A stretch of DNA of 30,040 bases from Fidelibacterota bacterium (GCA_021734045.1 JAIPJR010000034.1:1-30040), one strand, 5' to 3'; positions 14,672 to 24,634 are shown, numbered from the stretch's first letter. Notes: generated by a model not told the origin, from the letters alone. Made by a program: numbers and translations.

Positions 14672-16096
14672 TTAGCGCCAACCGGCGTAGAGTTTACGCC
14701 GTTCACTCACCTTCTGCAGATAATTTTTGGTTTCGTCATAGGGGAGTTTTTTCATCAGCGTGTCGTAAGTTTTGGTAGCTGACATGCGGTTGGCGGCATC
14801 GGCGGAGGCTGAAAGCCGTGTGGTACCGGTTAATGCCCGGGCCACATTCCCGACCCCGGTGTTGTAAGCGGCAATGGTCATGAACAGAGCGGTTTCATCA
14901 TCTTTCACTTTGCTGAAATAGACCTGACGGATTTTCTTCAGGTAACCGCAACCCAGTTCCACATTTTTATCGGGGCGGTAGAGGTAATCATCGTCCAGGA
15001 GCTTGTCTTTTTTATAAATATACTGATAAGCGTCCCGGGCGCCGCTACGGGGCACCAATTGCATTAACCCGTAGGCGGGGATGTGCGACTTGGCTTTGGG
15101 ATTGAAAAAACTTTCAGTATGGATGACGGCGTAAGCAAGTGCCGGATCGATGTTAAATCGCCTGGCTTCTTTTTCCACCGCGGACCGGAACTGCTCCGTC
15201 CGCTTTTGTACGTGATTGGGAACCATGGGGATAACGGTGGTAACCTTCGTGCGGGTTTTTCCGTCTTTTCCTTTAACCGGCTCGGTATAGGTAACGGGTT
15301 GGCGCGTTTTTTCCAGTTTGGGCTTTGCCTGCTGCATTTTCGCATTAGCCTGACGGACCCGTTCACGAGCCTGCTGTTCCCGTCGTTCATAATTTGCCAA
15401 GTCTGTTTTGCTGGGCGGTTTGGCTGCAACCGCTTTAGGATTGGCTACGGCCTGTTCCTGGCGAATGCGGGTTTGCCTTACTTTTGCAGTGGCGTATTCG
15501 CGATCAAAATTCGTACGGAGATAATGGTCGTAATCTTTGGCCGCTTGCACCATATCCGGTTTAGCCCGGGCGGTTTCGCGTCCCGTTACAATAGTGTTTT
15601 TGGCATATTGCTTTGCTGCGCTGCTGTTCACGGTAGTTGGGGTTCCCGGCAGCGTTAGTTGTTCAGCCAAAGCGCCTTTGGCCTTGGCTTCCTGGGCGAT
15701 GAGCGCTTCCAGAGCGGCCTGATTTTGCTGAAGGGCATTTTGTTCAGATTGCGTGCCGGTGCCTTCCACGATGGTTTCCACCACCACTTCCCCGTTTTCA
15801 TAATCCACGGTGGTACGGGCTCCCAGCGTGGCACTGTATTCCACCCACAGGGTGTTGGTGGAGCCTATAAATTCACCCCATTGCTGTTCAACTTGACGTT
15901 TGTAGGCGAGAAAAGCCTCTTCCTGCTGCTGTTCCCAGGCGTCGTACTGCGCAGTAACGGCAGCCGAGAAATTCTGGAAGTCTTCCAGATATGCCTGGAC
16001 GGCCTGATTCGGGTCATTGGACCGCAGGAAGTCTTGAAAATTATCCTGGGCGCGCAAACCCCCAACCAGTACCAGAAGGAGCAGGAAGAGGCGCAT
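14672..16096 (-). CDS. MltC-like lytic transglycosylase
   Basis: 474 residues from the ATG giving the signal peptide MRLFLLLLVLVGGLRAQ; the longer open frame adds 13 charged residues and no ribosome site. Domains: N-terminal region resembling the MltC DUF3393 domain (EYSATLGARTTVDYENGEVVVET, about 85-110); a charged, coiled-coil-prone middle (about 170-285, repeated QAR/ERxR words); then the SLT catalytic domain (about 300-474). The catalytic Glu is Glu328 in HTESFFNPKAKS, followed by AYGLMQLVPRSGARDA, CGYLKKIRQVYF and MTIAAYNTGVGNVARAL. MltC-type enzymes cut the glycan of peptidoglycan in the periplasm to form 1,6-anhydro-muropeptides. It has no lipobox, unlike E. coli MltC. It follows the LPP20 lipoprotein gene after 69 bp, so both probably belong to one operon for wall turnover. 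Confidence 0.9.
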   Translation of the reverse strand: MRLFLLLLVLVGGLRAQDNFQDFLRSNDPNQAVQAYLEDFQNFSAAVTAQYDAWEQQQEEAFLAYKRQVEQQWGEFIGSTNTLWVEYSATLGARTTVDYENGEVVVETIVEGTGTQSEQNALQQNQAALEALIAQEAKAKGALAEQLTLPGTPTTVNSSAAKQYAKNTIVTGRETARAKPDMVQAAKDYDHYLRTNFDREYATAKVRQTRIRQEQAVANPKAVAAKPPSKTDLANYERREQQARERVRQANAKMQQAKPKLEKTRQPVTYTEPVKGKDGKTRTKVTTVIPMVPNHVQKRTEQFRSAVEKEARRFNIDPALAYAVIHTESFFNPKAKSHIPAYGLMQLVPRSGARDAYQYIYKKDKLLDDDYLYRPDKNVELGCGYLKKIRQVYFSKVKDDETALFMTIAAYNTGVGNVARALTGTTRLSASADAANRMSATKTYDTLMKKLPYDETKNYLQKVSERRKLYAGWR

Positions 16097-16165
16097 TATA
16101 ATTTCACCGCAACGAGCTGACTCGATACGGCGCATTTGTTAACCCGGCAGAGCCCGGATTATTGA

Positions 16166-16750
16166 TTAATTATCACCCGTAGCGGCTTCCAGTTCCTGGA
16201 ATGCCTGTGATGCTTTGAACTCGGCGTACAGGGCTTTTTCATCCTTGATCTGGTTGACCAGTGCCTTGTTCACGGCATCCTTCCGGAGACCTACCAACAC
16301 ATAAGCGTGGTATGAGCCGCCTGGCATCATGTAGGGATATTTTTTCAGTACCTGCAGACCGCTCATGGTATTGTTGGTCACGGTCTTGCTGGCTTCCTGA
16401 TAAAACTCCACGATCTGAGTGTTTTCATCCATACCCGCTTCCTGGGTGAAGTTTTTCACCTGGGATTGGACAGTAGCCTGAATACGGGTTGAAATCATGG
16501 TTTGGGCAGATTGGGTCGCCTTGGAGATAGCAATATTCATCTTCCGGGAGGTGGCATCACCGGTTCCGTAGATGTAGGTGTCATCTTCTTCAGGCGTATT
16601 AATGTACCAATCTGGCAGGTCAGCCGGTCCCTGTGGCATGGCCGCCTGTTTCTGGGACGGCATGTCCGGTGCCGGAGTAGGTTTACTCCCGCAACTTACA
16701 ATCAAACCAATCATGCTGGTCAGTAACAAAACTTTGAACAGCGTCTTCAT
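16166..16750 (-). CDS. LPP20-family lipoprotein
   Basis: 194 residues. The signal peptide ends in a lipobox IVSC (Cys20), followed by a Pro-rich linker (about 24-45). The LPP20 domain begins at about residue 46 (LPDWYINTPEEDDTYIYGTG) and contains the helix with KATQSAQTMISTRIQA and the segment KYPYMMPGGSYHAYVLVGLR. LPP20 proteins are outer-membrane or periplasmic lipoproteins of uncertain function, found for example in Helicobacter and in flagellar T-ring-related proteins. A strong ribosome site AAGGAGG lies 4 bases before the ATG. It is the first gene of the minus-strand cluster that continues with the MltC-like enzyme, and its upstream region diverges from the large surface-protein gene. 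Confidence 0.88.
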   Translation of the reverse strand: MKTLFKVLLLTSMIGLIVSCGSKPTPAPDMPSQKQAAMPQGPADLPDWYINTPEEDDTYIYGTGDATSRKMNIAISKATQSAQTMISTRIQATVQSQVKNFTQEAGMDENTQIVEFYQEASKTVTNNTMSGLQVLKKYPYMMPGGSYHAYVLVGLRKDAVNKALVNQIKDEKALYAEFKASQAFQELEAATGDN

Positions 16751-16949
16751 TTCGCCTCCTTGTTAAGCGTGCTAGACATTTTCGTCTATTGGGTTTGCTC
16801 TTTATTTCCCTCAATTTCACCGTTTAGGTCCGCAAATATATAGCGGTACTGAAATCAATGCCATTTAAAATCTTGAAATTACCGGTGTTGCTACCCTAAG
16901 TTTATCTAAATCACTTTTTGATTGAATTATCATACGGGGAAGTCGAGCG
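16751..16949. other. divergent promoter region
   Basis: 199 bp between the LPP20 gene (minus) and the lamin-tail gene (plus). It should hold promoters for both. A short CCGC-N9-GCGG inverted repeat is present near 16829-16846, but no clear -35/-10 pair could be assigned by eye. Confidence 0.5.
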
Positions 16950-19900
16950 ATGAAAAGGCGCATCCTATTCATTCTATACTTTTTCTCAAGTATTTTCGGG
17001 CAGATTACCCTGAGCGAGGCCATGGTGAATCCTGGTGGTCTGGAATCCACGGATGAGTTCTTGGAAGTTTATCACTTGGGAGAGGCAAACCTCTCATTGA
17101 CCGATTGGGTTATTTCAGACGGAACCGGTACGGACACGCTGATTCACTGGGTGGGACCGGATTCGGTGTCACCGGGACAGTTCGCGCTGATTCTTGATCC
17201 GGATTATGACCTTGCAAGTGGTCTTTATTGGGAAGAGCCTCCCCAGAACATTCCCATTTTCACATCAGGGACTGACGCCAGCCTCGGAAGTGGCGGGTTC
17301 ACCAATAGTGGTGAAGCCGCTTTTCTGATCTCGCCAGCAGGCGATACCGTGAGCCAGTTTGCCTGGTCGTCCAGTCCACCGAACGGGTATTCCTTTGAAA
17401 AAATTCTGCCCTGGGGCAGTGATTCGGAGGAGAACTGGGTGATTGCAATGACTGAAAACGGTACACCAGGCCGTACCAATTCTGTTACGCCACCACCGAT
17501 CAATTGCAGCCTGGACAGTATCACCATTGGTGTCATCCCAGACAGCGCCCCGGCTGGCATTCAGATATACCTACACCTGCACAACGCTGGATTGCAGCTA
17601 CTTGATTCGGTCGCTGTTTCCATCGTTCTGGATGAAAATCAGGACAGTACCCTGACTACGGGTGAACTTGAAACAACCACCTTTGTTGTCACCTCCCTGG
17701 CATGGCTGGATACGCTCACTGTTGCGCTGGAATCACCGTCAATTCAGTACGGCATCAATCAATTAATTGCCCGCGTTTCCGCTTCCGGTGACACGATTGG
17801 TCATGATGATGTCCGTCTGTTTCGCCTCAATCTCTCGCCTCCGCAAGATGCGCTTGTCCTCAATGAAATCCATTACCGGCCGGATGATGAGCAAACAGAA
17901 TTCATCGAATTACTGAATACCAGCGCAGACGCCATTAACCTGCAGCTTTTTCACATTCAGGATGCCACCAGCTCGATGGGATTTTTTCCCGATGAGCCGC
18001 TTTGGCTGGATTCCGGTGAATTTACCGTAATTGCACCTGATGAGACCATGTCCTCAAGCCTTCCCTCCGGTGAGACGCTCTACATCATCCCGGATCGCTG
18101 GCCCAGTCTGAATAATAGCAGTGATTCGGTGCGCATTTCCGACGCATCGGGAGAACGCTTGATCACCAGCTGGTACGCCTCTGGATGGGGTGGCGGTGAA
18201 GGGATGAGTTTGGAACGGCGAGCGGTTTGGCTGCCGGCAGATGATCCAGAGAATTGGGGCACCAGTCAGGCTGGGGATGGTATGACGCCGGGGGATACGA
18301 ATAGCATCGTCTGGCCTGAATATGGACTGGACCTGAATATCACCATCCAACCGGAACATCCCCGCCGTATGGACTCGATTTTGGTTACCGTCGAAATCAC
18401 CGGTCAGGGGCGATTCATCACCACTTCCGGATTATTACAACTCACGCTTGATGAACTGGAAATTGCCTCCGAGATAGCTGGAATTCCAGCTTTTGGAGAG
18501 ACCACACGAATTCAATTTTCCATCCCTCCGCTATCCATGGGCCGACATTTCCTCGGAGTTCATTATGCCGGTAATGCTTCACAGTCCATGACGGATACGC
18601 TGATCGTTTTGCCCCGGGCGGGCGATGTCATTATCAATGAATTGATGCCCTGGCCGGCATCCGGACAGCCGGAGTGGGTAGAGCTTGCAAACCGAACCTC
18701 ACTGTCCGTTCCGCTTGATGTTTTGGGGTTGAGCAATGGCAGCTCCGCAGGTTTTTTTGTCAGCAATGATTCCATTGCGCCCCAGGCGTATAAGGTGTTG
18801 ACTGAGTTCGAAACCGAATTGGACTGTGGCCTTGTTCTGTCAGACTGGCCACGGTTGGTGAATAGCGATGATGAGGTGGTTCTCCTGGATTTGGAGCAAC
18901 ACAAGCTGGATTCTGTTCCGTACCAGGCTGCCTGGGGAATTCAGCAAGGCCATTCCCTGGAGAGAATTTGGCCAGATTCGACATCGTGGGAGATGGCAAA
19001 CTGGATGACCGGACCGCCCAGTGGCTCACCCTGTGAAATCAACATCAGCACCCCGCGGCCGGTGGATCTGGCTATCACAGCGGTGCAGCCGATGCGTCCA
19101 AAACCATTGCGTGGAGAAGAAGACACACTCCTCGTGACATTATCCAACCATGGATTTTTAGCCAATCCTCCAGGTGAGTTGACGCTCTTATGGGAGAATG
19201 AAGAGCACCAATATCCTATTCAACAGATTCCGGCATTCGATTCCATCCTGGTTCCCATACCCATCGATCTGTTGCTGGGTGGATTACGGCCGTATCGTTT
19301 TTCGCTCCAAATACCCGGCGATGCTATTGCTGAAAACAATATGTTTTCGGATACATTGCGCGTGGGTTATCCGGAAGGTAGTCTGACCTTGAATGAAATT
19401 GCCGCAGTACCACCGGGGAATCAGCCGGAATATCTGGAGTTTGTCAATGTGGATACGGGCAGGATCGATCTCTCCGGCTGGTCGATTCGTGATGCCGGAC
19501 AGCAGCACCACATCCTGGTTACCAACAAGATTCTCGAGACGGGTACTTTCGTTGTCCTTACGGCTAATGCTGATTTGGATAGTTATTTTGATTTGGAAAA
19601 CAAGCCCTATCTGGTTCCGGACAGTTGGCCAACCCTGAATAACACGACCGACTCGATAGTAATTATGGACGCGACCGGTCATACCGTGGGAAGGTGGTTC
19701 TACGATATGACCTGGGGTTCAATCGACAATACCAGTTTGGAACGACGCGCATTGTGGTTGCCAGGAGATACGCCTGAAAATTGGGGCAGCTCCATTGCGC
19801 AGGATGGGGGCACACCGGGCTTTGAAAATAGTATTGCCTACCCTGCATATCAGGTCTGGATAGATTCGCTGGAATTACCCGCACAAAACACTTATCACGA

Positions 19901-21686
19901 TTCGCTGACGATTCGGGTTCACTTCACCACAACAGGACATTTCGCCGAGAGCGGAACACTCCGTCTGTTCCTGGATGGTGTTGTTGCCCAAACCCGGATG
20001 GTGGACTCGGTGCGATTTGGAGAACGACGTGTCACCACATTCAATCTGGCGCCCCAGCCGTCCGGTAACCACAATCTGCGCGTCACATATACAGGTTCAA
20101 GCAGTACCGCTTTGGATAGTAGTCTTTGGATTGGGGTTGAACCCGGAGATGTGTTGATTAATGAAATGATGCCCTGGCCCGCGTCAGGTGAGTCGGAATG
20201 GGTGGAGATTCTCAATCAGTCATCATTAAATATTCCCTTAAATCTCCTGGGAATAGCTGATTATTCCACTATCGGATGGCTGGATACCACCGGCAGTCTC
20301 GCACCGGGTGACCTGCTGACGGTTAGCCAGGAACACATGCCCCTGTCATGCGCGCGACCGGTAAGCCCCTGGCCGGGATTCGGGAATTCGGCTGACGAGA
20401 TACGCATCGTGGACCGTACCGGGGAAACGATCGACAGCCTTACATATTCGTCTGACTGGGCGTTGAATCAGGGAAAATCTATTGAAAGAATTTGGCCAGA
20501 TTCGGCCTCTACAACGATTTCCAACTGGCGCCAGCATCCGGAAATTGGAACGCCATGCCAGTTGAATATCAGCACACCCCTGCCGGTGGATTTGGCGCTT
20601 ACGGCAGTGCAGTTTGACACAACCACATTGGTGGTGGATGCGGTTTCTCCGATAACATTCCAGATCACAAATCTTGGGTATGAAACCAGCAGTGGCGGGA
20701 AACTATGGGTCCAGGTGAACGATGCTTCTTCTACTCCGCTGGAAGCTGATCTCCCGATAATTCAACCAGACAGCACCATTTCAGTTTCTACTGAATTCCG
20801 GTGGCCCCGTCCCGGAATGGCCACTTTCACCGCCTGGCTGGAAGTGACTGCCGATCCCAATTCCACCAATGACTCGCTGATGACGTCTGTTTTCATCGCT
20901 CACTCCGAACCCCCACTGCTCCTGACTGAATTCATGTATTTACCCGCCGGTACAGACCCGGAGTGGGTTGAGATTTACAATCGCTCCACTGATACGATTC
21001 AGATAAATGGCTGGGAAATCGCGGACGCCACTGCTTTTGTGACGTTGAGCGCTGATTCCGCCATCTTCATTCCACCGGAAGACTATTTCGTTATCCAGGC
21101 GCAGGGTAATCCGGTGACACCCGCCGCATTAATTCTGGCGTCATTCCCGAATCTGAACAACACGGGAGATTTTCTTGGTCTATCGGACCCGTTGGGAAAT
21201 TGGGCAGATTCGCTGGCATTTTCGTCAAAATGGGGTGACCGGGAGGGCATTTCACTGGAGCGAATTCGACTGAACGCGCCGGCTGCCAGCGCTTCCAACT
21301 GGGGCAATGCGGTGTCACTGACTGGTGCGACGCCGGGTGCACAGAACAGCCTTTTCCTCGAGGACATCCCCTCCGCACTTGCCCTCACCGTTTCGCCTAA
21401 CCCCTTTTCTCCGGACCAGGATGGGTTCGAAGATATCCAGACCATCGCCTATACCTTACCTTTTGAATCGGGGCGGGTGAGCGTAGAAATTTTCGATGTC
21501 TATGGCCGGAAAATGGTAACCCTGGCGAAAAATCAACCCGTCGCTGCCATTGGTGAGTTGGTTTGGGATGGATCGTGGGACTATACGCAGCAGATTCGCA
21601 TGGGCATCTACATATTAAAATTTCAGGCTGATGATAATCGGGGACATGTGTACGAAAAACTGGTTAAAACCTACATTGCCCGGTGA
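16950..21686 (+). CDS. giant lamin-tail-domain surface protein with FlgD-Ig-like C-terminus
   Basis: 1578 residues. Signal peptide about 1-17 (MKRRILFILYFFSSIFG), so exported. Six lamin-tail-like domains (LTD) begin near residues 19, 300, 558, 810, 1066 and 1321, each starting with a LxExxxNP/LNEIxxxP-type strand, a EWVELxN segment and ending in a NWG...GTPGxxNS block. They alternate with five beta-sandwich domains resembling CARDB (for example VDLAITAVQPxRP ... TLSNHG). Units 2-3 and 4-5 form an internal duplication of about 508 residues (GDVIINELMPWPASG against GDVLINEMMPWPASG). The last 97 residues (SPNPFSPDQDG... from about 1482, RVSVEIFDVYGRKM, MGIYILKFQADD) are a FlgD-Ig-like domain, common in FCB-group secreted proteins, often as a C-terminal anchoring or sorting module. 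Likely a cell-surface or extracellular adhesin-like protein; no enzyme domain was seen. Confidence 0.9.
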   Translation: MKRRILFILYFFSSIFGQITLSEAMVNPGGLESTDEFLEVYHLGEANLSLTDWVISDGTGTDTLIHWVGPDSVSPGQFALILDPDYDLASGLYWEEPPQNIPIFTSGTDASLGSGGFTNSGEAAFLISPAGDTVSQFAWSSSPPNGYSFEKILPWGSDSEENWVIAMTENGTPGRTNSVTPPPINCSLDSITIGVIPDSAPAGIQIYLHLHNAGLQLLDSVAVSIVLDENQDSTLTTGELETTTFVVTSLAWLDTLTVALESPSIQYGINQLIARVSASGDTIGHDDVRLFRLNLSPPQDALVLNEIHYRPDDEQTEFIELLNTSADAINLQLFHIQDATSSMGFFPDEPLWLDSGEFTVIAPDETMSSSLPSGETLYIIPDRWPSLNNSSDSVRISDASGERLITSWYASGWGGGEGMSLERRAVWLPADDPENWGTSQAGDGMTPGDTNSIVWPEYGLDLNITIQPEHPRRMDSILVTVEITGQGRFITTSGLLQLTLDELEIASEIAGIPAFGETTRIQFSIPPLSMGRHFLGVHYAGNASQSMTDTLIVLPRAGDVIINELMPWPASGQPEWVELANRTSLSVPLDVLGLSNGSSAGFFVSNDSIAPQAYKVLTEFETELDCGLVLSDWPRLVNSDDEVVLLDLEQHKLDSVPYQAAWGIQQGHSLERIWPDSTSWEMANWMTGPPSGSPCEINISTPRPVDLAITAVQPMRPKPLRGEEDTLLVTLSNHGFLANPPGELTLLWENEEHQYPIQQIPAFDSILVPIPIDLLLGGLRPYRFSLQIPGDAIAENNMFSDTLRVGYPEGSLTLNEIAAVPPGNQPEYLEFVNVDTGRIDLSGWSIRDAGQQHHILVTNKILETGTFVVLTANADLDSYFDLENKPYLVPDSWPTLNNTTDSIVIMDATGHTVGRWFYDMTWGSIDNTSLERRALWLPGDTPENWGSSIAQDGGTPGFENSIAYPAYQVWIDSLELPAQNTYHDSLTIRVHFTTTGHFAESGTLRLFLDGVVAQTRMVDSVRFGERRVTTFNLAPQPSGNHNLRVTYTGSSSTALDSSLWIGVEPGDVLINEMMPWPASGESEWVEILNQSSLNIPLNLLGIADYSTIGWLDTTGSLAPGDLLTVSQEHMPLSCARPVSPWPGFGNSADEIRIVDRTGETIDSLTYSSDWALNQGKSIERIWPDSASTTISNWRQHPEIGTPCQLNISTPLPVDLALTAVQFDTTTLVVDAVSPITFQITNLGYETSSGGKLWVQVNDASSTPLEADLPIIQPDSTISVSTEFRWPRPGMATFTAWLEVTADPNSTNDSLMTSVFIAHSEPPLLLTEFMYLPAGTDPEWVEIYNRSTDTIQINGWEIADATAFVTLSADSAIFIPPEDYFVIQAQGNPVTPAALILASFPNLNNTGDFLGLSDPLGNWADSLAFSSKWGDREGISLERIRLNAPAASASNWGNAVSLTGATPGAQNSLFLEDIPSALALTVSPNPFSPDQDGFEDIQTIAYTLPFESGRVSVEIFDVYGRKMVTLAKNQPVAAIGELVWDGSWDYTQQIRMGIYILKFQADDNRGHVYEKLVKTYIAR

Positions 21687-21722
21687 TCATTTTTTTAATT
21701 CGGGAATGCTCTCGCAGCGCAT

Positions 21723-21753
21723 AAAAAAAGGCCGCTCATTCGAACGGCCTTTT
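21723..21753. terminator. bidirectional intrinsic terminator
   Basis: AAAAGGCCG and CGGCCTTTT pair as a stem around a 10-base loop, with A-run before and T-run after, so it works on both strands. It lies between the ends of the lamin-tail gene (plus) and pntB (minus). Confidence 0.9.
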
Positions 21754-21797
21754 ATCATCAGATTAGTTTGTCCTAAAATGACCGGGACGCGGAATGA

Positions 21798-23183
21798 TTA
21801 CTCTTCCTTCAATGTCTTCACCAGGTCGGTCACCACCTTTTTGGCGTCACCGAAAATCATCATGGTCTTATCATCAAAGAATAATTCATTGGCTTCACCG
21901 GCGAATCCGGCTCCCAGCGAACGCTTGACAATCATCACGGTACGCGCCTGATCCACATTCAGGATAGGCATGCCGTATAGCGGACTGTCTTTTTTATAGC
22001 GTGCGGCCGGGTTAACCACATCATTGGCGCCAATTACCAGCGCCACATCCGTGTCCTGGAAATCGTCGTTTATGGCATCCATTTCCAGCAACAAATCGTA
22101 TGAGACATTAGCTTCGGCCATGAGCACATTCATGTGTCCCGGCATGCGCCCGGCCACGGGATGAATGGCATAGCGGACCTTCACACCACGATCCATGAGA
22201 ATTTGTGCCATTTCCTGTAAGACATGCTGAGCCTGCGCCACGGCCAGACCATATCCGGGAACGATAATAACCGACTGGGCCTGTTCCATCATAATGGCTG
22301 CATCAACGGGCGTATAATTGGTAACGGTGCGGGTTTCTTTTTCACCACTGGTTGTGGCTCCACCGTCAGTACCCACCGCGCCAAAAAGGACATTCGCCAG
22401 GGAGCGATTCATGGCCACGCACATGATATTGGTGAGAATCAAACCGGAAGCTCCCACCAACGCACCGGCGATAATCAGGACGCTGTTTCCCAGTACAAAA
22501 CCGGTCATGGCTGCAGCCACACCGGAATAGCTATTTAACAGTGAAATCACCACCGGCATATCTGCACCACCGATAGGAATCACAAATGTGATTCCGAAAA
22601 TGGCGGCCACGCCCACGATGATAATCGCCCACAGCAGATATTCGCCCGGGTACATAATCGCCAAAACGATGAGCACCACGGAGGCGATTAGCAGCAATGT
22701 GTTCAGGATTTGATGCAGGGGTAGCACAATGGGTGCACCGCGCATAATGCCCTGTAATTTGGCATAGGCGATAAGACTGCCGGTGAATGTTACCGTACCA
22801 ATCAGCAAACTGAGGGAAACGGTGAGGTTGGCATGTACTGCCACATCACCGTGCGCCTGATACAATTCCGCGAATGCCACCAGCGTGGAAGCAATACCGC
22901 CAAACCCGTTGAACAGAGCGACCATTTGCGGCATGGAGGTCATCTGAACCTTTTTAGCGGCCACGGCGCCGATAGCGCCACCGACAATCAGTCCAACAAT
23001 GATGTATTCGAAACTAATGATATTGCGATCAAATAGCGTCATTACCACGGCGATTAACATGCCGAGCATGGCAAACAGATTCCCTCGGCGAGCAGTTTTT
23101 GGAGAGCTTAAATTTTTCAACCCCAGGATAAAAAAGACCGCTGCTACGAGGTAGACGATCCGGGTAATAATTTCCATAGTCAT
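21798..23183 (-). CDS. pntB: NAD(P) transhydrogenase subunit beta
   Basis: 461 residues, normal length. PntB forms the second half of the membrane domain and the NADP(H)-binding domain III of the proton-translocating transhydrogenase in the inner membrane, which uses the proton gradient to reduce NADP+ with NADH. Residues 1-260 hold about eight hydrophobic segments, with conserved MPQMVALFNGFGG and NSYSGVAAAMTGF. Domain III starts at about 285 and shows the nucleotide-binding VPGYGLAVAQAQ (308-319), HPVAGRMPGHMNVLMAEA, MDAINDDF, VIGANDVVNPAAR and the end block KRSLGAGFAGEANELFFDD. All expected motifs are intact. Start ATG has AAGGAG close upstream and lies 3 bp after the pntAB stop, so the three pnt genes are one operon. 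Confidence 0.97.
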   Translation of the reverse strand: MTMEIITRIVYLVAAVFFILGLKNLSSPKTARRGNLFAMLGMLIAVVMTLFDRNIISFEYIIVGLIVGGAIGAVAAKKVQMTSMPQMVALFNGFGGIASTLVAFAELYQAHGDVAVHANLTVSLSLLIGTVTFTGSLIAYAKLQGIMRGAPIVLPLHQILNTLLLIASVVLIVLAIMYPGEYLLWAIIIVGVAAIFGITFVIPIGGADMPVVISLLNSYSGVAAAMTGFVLGNSVLIIAGALVGASGLILTNIMCVAMNRSLANVLFGAVGTDGGATTSGEKETRTVTNYTPVDAAIMMEQAQSVIIVPGYGLAVAQAQHVLQEMAQILMDRGVKVRYAIHPVAGRMPGHMNVLMAEANVSYDLLLEMDAINDDFQDTDVALVIGANDVVNPAARYKKDSPLYGMPILNVDQARTVMIVKRSLGAGFAGEANELFFDDKTMMIFGDAKKVVTDLVKTLKEE

Positions 23184-23186
23184 GGC

Positions 23187-23486
23187 TTACTCCTTCCCGC
23201 CTTTTTGGTCTTTTTTGGGTTTGAACATCTCCAGCATACGGTCGGTGACCATGAACCCGCCCACCACATTAATGGTAGCCGAAATGATCGCCAGAAGACC
23301 CAAAACCGTGGCCAGTGTGGAATGTCCCGCACCGGTAGCCACCAGGGAACCCACAATGGTAATACCTGAGATGCCGTTGGAGCCGGACATAAGCGGTGTA
23401 TGCAGCAGCGGTGGTACCTTGGTAATCAATTCGAATCCGACGAAAATCGCCAGTACGAAAATGGTAAACAGTGAAAGCAGATCCAT
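23187..23486 (-). CDS. pntAB: NAD(P) transhydrogenase alpha, membrane part
   Basis: 99 residues. This is the short membrane portion of the alpha subunit (domain II), encoded as a separate gene as in Rhodospirillum rubrum, where it is PntAB; in E. coli it is the C-terminal part of PntA. Three hydrophobic helices are visible at about 3-20, 44-60 and 60-80, with the conserved VPPLLHTPLMSGSNGISGI and VGGFMVTDRMLEMF ending in a lysine-rich tail. Together with PntB it forms the proton channel. The start codon shares a base with the pntA stop (TAATG) and a GGAGG ribosome site sits inside the end of pntA, so translation is coupled. Confidence 0.95.
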   Translation of the reverse strand: MDLLSLFTIFVLAIFVGFELITKVPPLLHTPLMSGSNGISGITIVGSLVATGAGHSTLATVLGLLAIISATINVVGGFMVTDRMLEMFKPKKDQKGGKE

Positions 23487-24634
23487 TAGTTACCTCCGTT
23501 ACTTAAGCGATCTTTGACCATCTCATTGGTAATCTCACCGTCTCTGGTAATGCAAGCACCCACGGTAATTTCGTCTTCCCAATCCAGGGCGTTGTCTTCC
23601 GCCTGATAAAGATGATTGAACAGGTTCACGATGTTCTTGGCGTACATCTGGCTGGCATGTACGGGAACCGTAGCCGGCAGGTTCACGGCACCGATAATGG
23701 TGACATTTTCTTTCACCACCGTCTTGCCGGCTTCGGTGAGTTGGCAATTACCGCCATTCTCAGCGGCCAGGTCGACAATGACACTGCCGGGGTTCATTTT
23801 TTTCACCATTTCCTCTGTGATGAGCACAGGAGCGGCTTTCCCGAAAATCTGCGCCGTGGTAATCACGGCATCAATCTTGGGTAGCCGGGCTGCAATTGCT
23901 TCCTGTTCTTTCTGGAGAAAGAGGTCGGACTGGGCTTTCGCGTAGCCACCCTTGGTTTCCACATCCTCTTCTGGCAATTCCATTTCAACAAAGGTAGCGC
24001 CGAGACTTTCCACCTGCTCACGCACAGCCGGACGCGGGTCAAAAGCAGACACCCGGGCACCCAGCCGCTTGGCGGTGGCGATGGCCTGCAAACCAGCCAC
24101 GCCGGCTCCCAGGATTAAAACATTGGCTGGTGTAATGGTACCCGCAGCGGTCATGAGCAACGGGAAAATTTTACCCAGCTCGTTAGCCGCCATTAAAACG
24201 GCTTTATATCCGGCAATTGTCGCCATAGATGACAGGGTATCCATGCTTTGAGCCCGGGTGATCCGGGGAATGAATTCCATGGAAAATGCCGTGATTTTGC
24301 GCTGCTGAAATGTCTTCACCATCTCAGCATTGTAGAATGGCGCCATGTAACCGATGAAGGTTTTGCCCTCACCAATCAGCGCTGGCTCACCCTTGTCAGC
24401 CTGCGGGGGCTGCACTTTAAAAATAATATCCGCAGCATCGTACAACGATTGGGTGGTACCGATAATGGTAGCGCCTGCAGCGGTGTACGCTTCATCCGGA
24501 AAAGATGCCGCCATCCCTGCACCGGATTCCACCAAGACCTCATGACCCTTCTTGGTCAAGGGTGCTATCATTGATGGAATCAGTGCCACACGGGTCTCGC
24601 CGGCTACTGTTTCCTTTGGGATTCCTATTTTCAC
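23486..24634 (-). CDS. pntA: NAD(P) transhydrogenase alpha, NAD-binding part
   Basis: 382 residues. Domain I of the transhydrogenase, a soluble NAD(H)-binding subunit on the cytoplasmic face (PntAA type), related to alanine dehydrogenase. Start is a GTG with AAGGAG 6 bases upstream. The sequence begins KIGIPKETVAGETRVALIP, has the IPRITRAQSMDTLSSMA signature (123-139), the dinucleotide motif GAGVAGLQAIATAKRLG (176-192) with the acidic FDPRP after it, and the GGYAKAQSDLF and VIVDLAAENGGNC blocks. Fully consistent with a working subunit. The split into pntA, pntAB and pntB is the three-subunit arrangement. The thioredoxin-TPR gene ends 108 bp upstream with no clear terminator between, so read-through is possible. 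Confidence 0.96.
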   Translation of the reverse strand: MKIGIPKETVAGETRVALIPSMIAPLTKKGHEVLVESGAGMAASFPDEAYTAAGATIIGTTQSLYDAADIIFKVQPPQADKGEPALIGEGKTFIGYMAPFYNAEMVKTFQQRKITAFSMEFIPRITRAQSMDTLSSMATIAGYKAVLMAANELGKIFPLLMTAAGTITPANVLILGAGVAGLQAIATAKRLGARVSAFDPRPAVREQVESLGATFVEMELPEEDVETKGGYAKAQSDLFLQKEQEAIAARLPKIDAVITTAQIFGKAAPVLITEEMVKKMNPGSVIVDLAAENGGNCQLTEAGKTVVKENVTIIGAVNLPATVPVHASQMYAKNIVNLFNHLYQAEDNALDWEDEITVGACITRDGEITNEMVKDRLSNGGN

